The position numbers and the translations under genes are program-made. A DNA stretch of 64,000 bases from Pseudoselenomonas ruminantium (GTDB taxonomy: Bacteria; Bacillota; Negativicutes; Selenomonadales; Selenomonadaceae), in assembly GCA_015058625.1 (NCBI GenBank), contig SVCA01000008.1, forward strand, positions 93,630 through 157,629. Direction: 5' to 3'. Positions 58,459 through 64,000 of the stretch are shown one piece after another. The notes beneath the pieces are model-generated. The model was not told the origin of the DNA. It made no database searches and saw nothing but the letters and a program-made list of their open reading frames with translations. How positions within the stretch are numbered: position 1 is the first letter of the stretch; the number at the start of each line of letters is the position of its first letter.

Positions 58459-59406
58459 TCAAAACAGCCCCAATGTTTTCAGCACAAACACCCAGCAGAA
58501 TATGGTAAAGCACGACAGCCCCGTAGTATAAACCACGCAGTTCCCTGCCAAATCCGCGTCACTTCCCATCTGCTGTGCCATGGCGAAGCTGGCCACGGCG
58601 CAGGGGGAGGCAAAGATAGCCAAAAGTGTCACGAGTTCAATATCCCGAAAACCCAGATAAATCGCCAGACTCAGTGCCACTGCCGGCACGATAACGAGCC
58701 TTGCCGTCACACAGCTGATAAGCTGGGGCAGATGATTATGGAAGCTCCCACCCTTGAAGGATGCTCCCAGGATAATCAGCGCCACTGGTGTTGTGGCCGC
58801 CGCCACCTGCCCAATCCCTTTGAGCACCGGCTTGGGCACGGGGAAGTCAATAAGCCGCATGATAACAGCCGCAATGGCGCCCATTATCATGGGATTTTTG
58901 AGGATGCCCCGCAGAATCGGCCACAGGGCAAACCGCCCCCCCCGAAAGGTTTCCAGCACGAACACCGCCAGCACATTGTAGATGGGCACAATCACCGCAA
59001 TCATCATGGACGGAATGGCCAGCGCCGAATCGCCGAAGATGTTGCCGACAATCGGAATGCCGAACAGGACGAAATTGCTGCGGAAGATGGCCTGAATCAT
59101 GGCTCCCCGATGGCGGTTGTCCTTGTCAAAAAAGCAAGTCAGCAGGCCAGCCAGCAGACAGACCAGCAAAACGCCCACGCCGCCGAACAGCATCAGATAC
59201 GGCCGCACCGTATGCGCCAAATCCGTGGTGTAGATGTTATAGAACATCATGCAGAAGAAAAACAGCGTAAAGACCATGCGGTTGGTATGTGCCAGCTCCG
59301 TATCCGTCATGAGCTTCAGCTTTTTAATGGCCAACCCCATAAAGAGCAGAGTAAAGAGCGGCACTACGGCCCCTACCGCTACCCAAAAATTATTCATCAT
59401 ATCCAT
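58459..59406 (-). CDS. AEC-family transporter
   Basis: 315 residues, ten membrane helices of the auxin efflux carrier/malate permease family (LTPL-type start VVPLFTLLFMGLAIKKLKLM, FRSNFVLFGIPIVGNIFGD, VALIILGASFKGGSF, FASPCAVASFAMAQQMG). Substrate probably a small organic acid. 4 bases after trkH, so it may be the end of the trk transcript. Confidence 0.87.
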   Translation of the reverse strand: MDMMNNFWVAVGAVVPLFTLLFMGLAIKKLKLMTDTELAHTNRMVFTLFFFCMMFYNIYTTDLAHTVRPYLMLFGGVGVLLVCLLAGLLTCFFDKDNRHRGAMIQAIFRSNFVLFGIPIVGNIFGDSALAIPSMMIAVIVPIYNVLAVFVLETFRGGRFALWPILRGILKNPMIMGAIAAVIMRLIDFPVPKPVLKGIGQVAAATTPVALIILGASFKGGSFHNHLPQLISCVTARLVIVPAVALSLAIYLGFRDIELVTLLAIFASPCAVASFAMAQQMGSDADLAGNCVVYTTGLSCFTIFCWVFVLKTLGLF

Positions 59407-59410
59407 TGAC

Positions 59411-60862
59411 TTACCACCGATTTCCTTTCTGCCAAAAATCCGGCGTCAGCATAACCAGCAGGGTAAACATTTCCAAACGCCCGAGCAGCATGGAAATGCA
59501 CAAAATGCTCTTGCTGAACACCGACAGTCCCGCATAGGTGCAGGTAGCTCCGGCAATGCCGAAGGCCGGGCCGATATTGCCCATAGTGCTGACGCTAAGG
59601 CCCAAAGCATCAAATACCTCAATGCCGTCCAAGGTCAGCAGCAGGGCCCAAAAAGCGATGAAGAAAATGTAGAGGAAAAAGAACTGGCCGACCCGCCGCA
59701 GAGTTTCCTCGCTGACCCGGCTGCCGTTCAGACGCACTTCCACCACCCGCCGGGGCGAAATCTTCTGATGCACCACAGCCCAGGCATTTTTCAAGAGCAC
59801 GAGCACACGCACCACCTTTATCCCGCTGGCGGTGGAACCGGCACAGCCCCCGCACATCATCAAAAGCAAAATTATGCCCTTGGAAAATGGCGGCCATTGT
59901 TCAAAGTCCGCCGACACAAAGCCCGTAGTAGACAGCGAGCCCACCTGAAAGGCCGCGTAGCGCAGGGCATCCCCCAAGGCGAGCGGCATCGTCGCCGCAA
60001 GGTTCAGGAACACCAGCAAAATGGCCAGTCCCTGAATCCATAAATAGGCCTTGAACTCCGAATTGCGCTTGATAACGCCAGGCCCCTTCTGCCAGATGCG
60101 ATAGTAAAGGCCAAAGTTGCCCCCGGCCAATATCATAAAGAAGGTCATCCACCACTCAAAAGCCGGACTGTCAAAGTGCATGGCACTATCGTCATAAGTC
60201 GAAAAACCGCCGGCCCCAATGGTACTCATGGCATGCGTCAGTGCCTCATAGGGTGTCAGCCCACAGAGCATATAAACCGACGCCGCCACAAAGGTAAACA
60301 TCAGATACATGCGGAAGAGTACCTTGGTCATATCCTTCAGCCGGGGCAGTACGCGTTCTTCTGTCGGCCCCGTGGTTTCTGCGTTGTACATATAAACAGA
60401 ACTCTGCCCGGTCTGGGGCAGCAGCGCGATAAATATCACGATAATGCCCAATCCGCCAAACCAATGCGTCATCATACGCCAGAAAAGAATGCTGGCAGGC
60501 AGCCCCGACAGACTGTTAAACACTGTAGCCCCAGTGCCGGAAAAGCCCGAAATGCTTTCAAACACCGCATCCAACGCATTGAGGTAGCCGCCACAGACAT
60601 AGGGAAGCATGCCCAAACCTGTGGCCAAAGCCCAGCCAAAGCCCGTAATGGCAATGCCCTCGCGCATGGATAAATCCGTTTCCCTCTTGCGGCCATTGGC
60701 TTGCAGAACCAAACCGACCGAAGCACTAAGCCCCAGCGCCACCGCAAAGCCGGAAACACTGCTCTCAAGATTCCACAAAGCCATGGCAAAGGGGATAAAC
60801 ATGGTGATGGTTTCCGCCATGACCAGACGGCCCAGCACATAGTAAATAATGCGTATATCCAT
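59411..60862 (-). CDS. trkH: TrkH-type potassium channel subunit, copy 1
   Basis: 483 residues, TrkH/KtrB fold with four pore loops: SISGFSGTGATVF, STIGAGGFSTYDD, SLSTTGFVSADFE, STMGNIGPAFG, each with its filter Gly. The conserved THWFGGLGIIV follows the first loop. Uses the TrkA-type RCK protein encoded upstream. Starts 3 bases after the second TrkH gene. Confidence 0.9.
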   Translation of the reverse strand: MDIRIIYYVLGRLVMAETITMFIPFAMALWNLESSVSGFAVALGLSASVGLVLQANGRKRETDLSMREGIAITGFGWALATGLGMLPYVCGGYLNALDAVFESISGFSGTGATVFNSLSGLPASILFWRMMTHWFGGLGIIVIFIALLPQTGQSSVYMYNAETTGPTEERVLPRLKDMTKVLFRMYLMFTFVAASVYMLCGLTPYEALTHAMSTIGAGGFSTYDDSAMHFDSPAFEWWMTFFMILAGGNFGLYYRIWQKGPGVIKRNSEFKAYLWIQGLAILLVFLNLAATMPLALGDALRYAAFQVGSLSTTGFVSADFEQWPPFSKGIILLLMMCGGCAGSTASGIKVVRVLVLLKNAWAVVHQKISPRRVVEVRLNGSRVSEETLRRVGQFFFLYIFFIAFWALLLTLDGIEVFDALGLSVSTMGNIGPAFGIAGATCTYAGLSVFSKSILCISMLLGRLEMFTLLVMLTPDFWQKGNRW

Positions 60863-60865
60863 CCC

Positions 60866-62344
60866 TTACCACCTCTTTTGGAAACTGCGCCGTCCTATGT
60901 CCAACAGCACCAGAAAGGAGAAAATCTCCACCCGCCCCATGACCATCAGCAGGCTGCAAAAGATTTTGGCCCAATCCGGCAGGATATGCAGATTCTCCAG
61001 CCCGAACAATGCACTGGAAGCACCGGTACTGGTCAGGCAGCCGGCCGCCAGCCCCAAGGCCTGTATAATGCTGATGCCCGACAGGGAAAGAATCATGGCA
61101 AAGACGAAAAACGCCGTCATATAGAGATAGAAAAAGGCCAAAATTCGTCCCACGATTTTATCCGGCACCGGCAGTTTATCCACCTTGATGGAAAGAACCA
61201 TGCGGGGATGCAAAGTACGGCGCATCTCCGCCCTGGTCAGACGGAAGAGCACCAGAAGGCGCATGATTTTCAGACCGCCTGTCGCCGAACCGATACAGCC
61301 GCCCACGAATACCAGCAGGAACAGCACATAACGGTCAAAGGATGGCCAGAGCCAAAAAGGCGCCGCCACAAAGCCATTGGTCGAGATAAACGACATGGTC
61401 TGAAAGAAGCCATAGCGCAGACTCTCTGCCCAATCATAGGTGCCCGTAACATAAAGATGCCCCGCCAGCACCATGCCCACGCCCAGCACCACCAGCAGAA
61501 AATTGCGGATTTCCGTATCCTTTAAGAGCCACAGAAGGCTCTTGATTTTCCATGCCTTCCAGACGAGCAGCAGACTCAAACTGGACATGAGCATAACCGC
61601 CATGGCCGCCAGTTCCAGCGCAGGATTATTGTAATAGATAAAAGCGTAGACCGAGGAGCCGCCGCTGGAAGAAATCGTCACCATGGCCCGCAGCAAGGAC
61701 TCAAAGGGATTCAGCCCCGCCAGATAGTAAACACCTGCCGCCGCCACGGTCAAAACGGCATAGACCGTTGTGCCCTGCCGGGCCGACTGGGCCATTTTAT
61801 TCCATACCGGACTGAAAAAGATGGACTGGCGGGCCGACAAAGTCAGACCAAAACAACCGCTGACTTGCGGCAGTACCGTAACCATCACCACCACAAAGGT
61901 CAGGCCTCCGAGCCAGCTCATGACGCTGTGCCAAAGTATCAACCCCCGCGGAAGTTCCATGCGGTCATAGGGCAGACAGGAAAGCCCTGTGGTCGTCAGC
62001 GAGGACATGGCCTCGAAAAAGGCCGACGGAAAACTGGGAAATATCCCGGAAATGGCGTAGGGCATCAAACCGATAATGCACATCAAAAACCAGACAAAGG
62101 ACATGAAGTACACGCCCTCCCGAATGGTAAGCTGCCGCCCCCGGTGCTCGCTGGAACCCATTTTTATCATCACGCGTCCCAGCCCATAAGCAAAGGCCGC
62201 CGGCAGCACAAAAAGCCACGCTTCTGTATCTCCCCAGATAAGCGTGACCAAAAAGGGCACGATAAGTGCCCCTGCCATAAGTATTGACATCTGCCCCATC
62301 AGGAGCCAGAAGAGTTCCAAGCCGTTTTCCTTTTCCATGCGCAT
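60866..62344 (-). CDS. trkH: TrkH-type potassium channel subunit, copy 2
   Basis: 492 residues, related to copy 1 but more divergent. Pore loops SSLTTTGLSCL, ISSSGGSSVYAF, SFISTNGFVAAP and CLTSTGASSALF. The second loop (SSSGGS) differs from the usual TxGxGG pattern. Tandem TrkH genes with one TrkA suggest two channels with different affinity or ion selectivity. The start could also be the ATG at 62338. Confidence 0.87.
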   Translation of the reverse strand: MRMEKENGLELFWLLMGQMSILMAGALIVPFLVTLIWGDTEAWLFVLPAAFAYGLGRVMIKMGSSEHRGRQLTIREGVYFMSFVWFLMCIIGLMPYAISGIFPSFPSAFFEAMSSLTTTGLSCLPYDRMELPRGLILWHSVMSWLGGLTFVVVMVTVLPQVSGCFGLTLSARQSIFFSPVWNKMAQSARQGTTVYAVLTVAAAGVYYLAGLNPFESLLRAMVTISSSGGSSVYAFIYYNNPALELAAMAVMLMSSLSLLLVWKAWKIKSLLWLLKDTEIRNFLLVVLGVGMVLAGHLYVTGTYDWAESLRYGFFQTMSFISTNGFVAAPFWLWPSFDRYVLFLLVFVGGCIGSATGGLKIMRLLVLFRLTRAEMRRTLHPRMVLSIKVDKLPVPDKIVGRILAFFYLYMTAFFVFAMILSLSGISIIQALGLAAGCLTSTGASSALFGLENLHILPDWAKIFCSLLMVMGRVEIFSFLVLLDIGRRSFQKRW

Positions 62345-62370
62345 ACTCTTGCGACCTTAGGCACAAGCGC

Positions 62371-63723
62371 CTATTCCTTTCCCTTGAAATACTTGATAAC
62401 CTGCTGCGAAAAGCGGGTCTGGATAAAGAGGATGGTTCTGTCTCCCGGCTGCAAAACCGTATGACCATTCGGGATGCTGGCTTCGCCGTTCCGCACATAG
62501 GCACAGACCAGACATTCCCGCGGGAGTTTTACCTCCATCAGCTTCTTGCCGGCCACCGGTGCCCCCTGCTGTACGATCACTTCCACCGCCTCGGCCTTGG
62601 CCCCTTCGAGCAGGGATACGGATACCACGCCGCCACGGCGGGCAAAGGCCAGCACCTCGCTGGCCGACAATAAACGCGCCGACAATACAATATTGACGCC
62701 GACTTTCTCCATCAATTCCACATATTCATTGCGGGACACGCGCACCACCGTCTTGGTCTTATTCCCCGACAAATGACGGGCGAGCAGTGCCAGCATGAGG
62801 TTCAGCTTGTCATCCTCCGTCAAGCACACGACCACATCCGCATGGGCCACATCCTCTTCCACGAGCAGGTCAATATCCGTGCCGTCCCCGCAGATGGCAA
62901 TGCCGTTGGTCAGCATCCCCGCCATGAGCTGGCAGCGCTCCCTGTCCTGGTCAATGACCTTCACATGAACACCCTGTTCATCCAGCTGCTGGGCCAGAGC
63001 CCGCCCGGCGCGGCCGGCACCGATAATCAGCACACGATGCAGCTTGCGGGCATCCCGCTGCACAAATTTCTGGCTGAACTTCTCAATTTCCTCTGGTATA
63101 CCGATAAAATAGGCATTGTCATGGGGCTGGAAACAATCATCACCATGCGGGATAATCATACGATGGTCACGGAAAATCATTCCGGCCAGCACCCCTTTGG
63201 GCAACTGAATATCCTTCAGCGGAATCCCTGCCAAAGAGGATTTGCGCTGGATTTTCGTTTCAAAGAGCCGGATTTTCCCGTGGGCAAAATCTTCCACATC
63301 CAAGGCTGCCGGGGTCATGAGAATCCGGTTGATTTCGTTGGCGGTAATCAGTTCAGGATTGAGCATCAAATCAATATCAAAATTTTCCTTGAGATAATCC
63401 TTGGCCTCCGACATGAACTTCATATCACGAATGCGGGCAATCGTATGCTTGATGCCATGCTTCTTGGCCAGCACGCAGGCTACCATGTTCACTTCATCAC
63501 TGGCCGTCACCGCAATGAGGATATCCGCATCCCGCACATCCGGGTCGTCCATGGTGATGGGGCTGGCACCATTGGCCGCAATCGTCAGCACATCCAGCGT
63601 ATTCTTGGCCGCCTCCAGCTGGCTTTCGTCCTTGTCGATAACCACCACATCAAATTGTTCTTTGGACAAAAGCTCGGCAATGCTGTATCCCAGCTTCCCA
63701 GCTCCCACAACAATAATACGCAA
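62371..63723 (-). CDS. trkA: TrkA potassium-uptake regulatory subunit
   Basis: 450 residues. Two RCK units, each with a Rossmann nucleotide site (VVGAGKLGYSIAEL at the N-terminus; LIIGAGRAGRALAQQ near 230) and acidic DKDESQ / DQDRER. Binds NAD(H)/ATP and gates TrkH. It starts with TTG at 63723, with GGAGGG 6 bases upstream. First gene of the trk operon. Confidence 0.92.
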   Translation of the reverse strand: MRIIVVGAGKLGYSIAELLSKEQFDVVVIDKDESQLEAAKNTLDVLTIAANGASPITMDDPDVRDADILIAVTASDEVNMVACVLAKKHGIKHTIARIRDMKFMSEAKDYLKENFDIDLMLNPELITANEINRILMTPAALDVEDFAHGKIRLFETKIQRKSSLAGIPLKDIQLPKGVLAGMIFRDHRMIIPHGDDCFQPHDNAYFIGIPEEIEKFSQKFVQRDARKLHRVLIIGAGRAGRALAQQLDEQGVHVKVIDQDRERCQLMAGMLTNGIAICGDGTDIDLLVEEDVAHADVVVCLTEDDKLNLMLALLARHLSGNKTKTVVRVSRNEYVELMEKVGVNIVLSARLLSASEVLAFARRGGVVSVSLLEGAKAEAVEVIVQQGAPVAGKKLMEVKLPRECLVCAYVRNGEASIPNGHTVLQPGDRTILFIQTRFSQQVIKYFKGKE

Positions 63724-63771
63724 ATTACACCCTCCCCGCTGGCAGTTAATCTTTCATCCATTTTTCAGTTT

Positions 63772-63809
63772 ATTATAACGCCATTGTTCAACCTTTGTCG
63801 ATAGACAAA
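63772..63809 (-). promoter_or_regulatory. trkA promoter with palindromic -35 region
   Basis: Minus strand TATAAT (63772-63777), 18-base spacer, TCGACA (63796-63801). The -35 lies in the palindrome TTTGTC-GATA-GACAAA (63794-63809), a possible operator. Confidence 0.5.
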
Positions 63810-63928
63810 ATTCATCCATAAAAAAACCGCTATGCTCATAACCCAAACAAATGTTGCTAAAATTCCTTTATTATACCCGTTTATATGACCTGATTATAAA
63901 AAAACCGCCCAAAATCGCTAAAATTGTA

Positions 63929-64000
63929 GTGACCCCATAAAGTTAGACCTTACCGGTAGTAGCAATTATTTGCTGCTACCGTTTTTTTATGCTGCGGCAT
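63929..64000. mobile_element. Possible IS3/IS150-type element end, cut by window
   Basis: TGTAGTGACCCCATAAAGTTAG from 63929 resembles the terminal inverted repeat of IS150-group elements (TGACCCC-xx-AAAGTTAGAC). It is followed by a hairpin GGTAGTAGCAA / TTGCTGCTACC with T7 (63955-63987). The transposase would lie beyond the window. Confidence 0.45.

Noticed and set aside
58325..58513. Small ORF on the minus strand (MLYHILLGV...)
   Set aside because: It runs from the AEC gene into the structured leader of the PBECR4-like gene; no SD, and better explained as leader RNA.
1..64000. CRISPR arrays, rRNA and tRNA genes
   Set aside because: No regularly spaced repeats, and no rRNA or tRNA signature was seen; repeats present are palindromic or paired only.

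Overview
The window looks like a chromosomal segment of a Negativicutes bacterium, most likely Selenomonadaceae (Selenomonas-like). The evidence is moderate G+C, a Firmicutes-style gene set (T-box leader, class III fructose-bisphosphatase, SufCBDSU, strong AGGAGG ribosome sites), menaquinone synthesis by the futalosine route, and large families of tandem solute-binding-domain sensors. The assignment is inferred from gene content; no rRNA or tRNA gene was seen.

Layout. 1-8.5 kb (minus): a T-box-controlled MFS carrier, a MoxR ATPase/VWA pair, and a menaquinone cluster (two mqnE-like genes, mqnC and an MTAP-like phosphorylase). 8.6-15.1 kb: a small secreted protein, a Crp/Fnr regulator, a flavoprotein, a cluster of three perfect DnaA boxes, and the complete suf operon. 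15.3-21 kb (plus): a periplasmic-sensor EAL phosphodiesterase, an iron-type alcohol dehydrogenase and an acyl-CoA ligase. 21-24.1 kb: panS-panC-panD, flanked on both sides by small convergent loci read here as two Fst-like type I toxin-antitoxin modules. 24.2-31 kb: a LacI regulator, TSUP and EamA transporters, fbp, a YdjM-like protein, a membrane protein and a glucose-type EIIA. 31-35.4 kb (minus): a two-component system bracketed by two solute-binding proteins. 35.5-43.6 kb (plus): a glucitol-type EIIA, then a five-gene signalling operon (tandem SBP sensor, CheY-like regulator, EIIC-like membrane protein, BMP-type binding protein, hybrid kinase with Hpt). 43.7-50.7 kb: small secreted and membrane proteins, a DUF4143 ATPase bracketed by matching 48-bp palindromes, a STAS-kinase fusion, crcB, and a VapBC-type pair. 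51-55.7 kb (minus): a galactofuranose-type ABC transporter (ytfQRT-yjfF). 55.8-58.5 kb: secreted proteins and a probable PBECR4-type nuclease. 58.5-63.7 kb: an AEC carrier and a trkA-trkH-trkH potassium system. The window ends in what may be an insertion-sequence end.

The most notable signals are: (1) the paired Fst-like loci, whose architecture (convergent RNAs, shared terminator, direct repeats over the start codon, sequestered ribosome site with covariation) matches the pAD1 par type; (2) the five-gene phosphorelay with an EIIC-like protein and no DNA-binding output; (3) two near-identical promoters with a G8 tract in the spacer, ahead of two secreted proteins; (4) the duplicated mqnE genes and the phosphorylase in the menaquinone cluster; (5) a nested palindrome carrying DnaA boxes; and (6) a T-box in front of an ACS-type MFS carrier.
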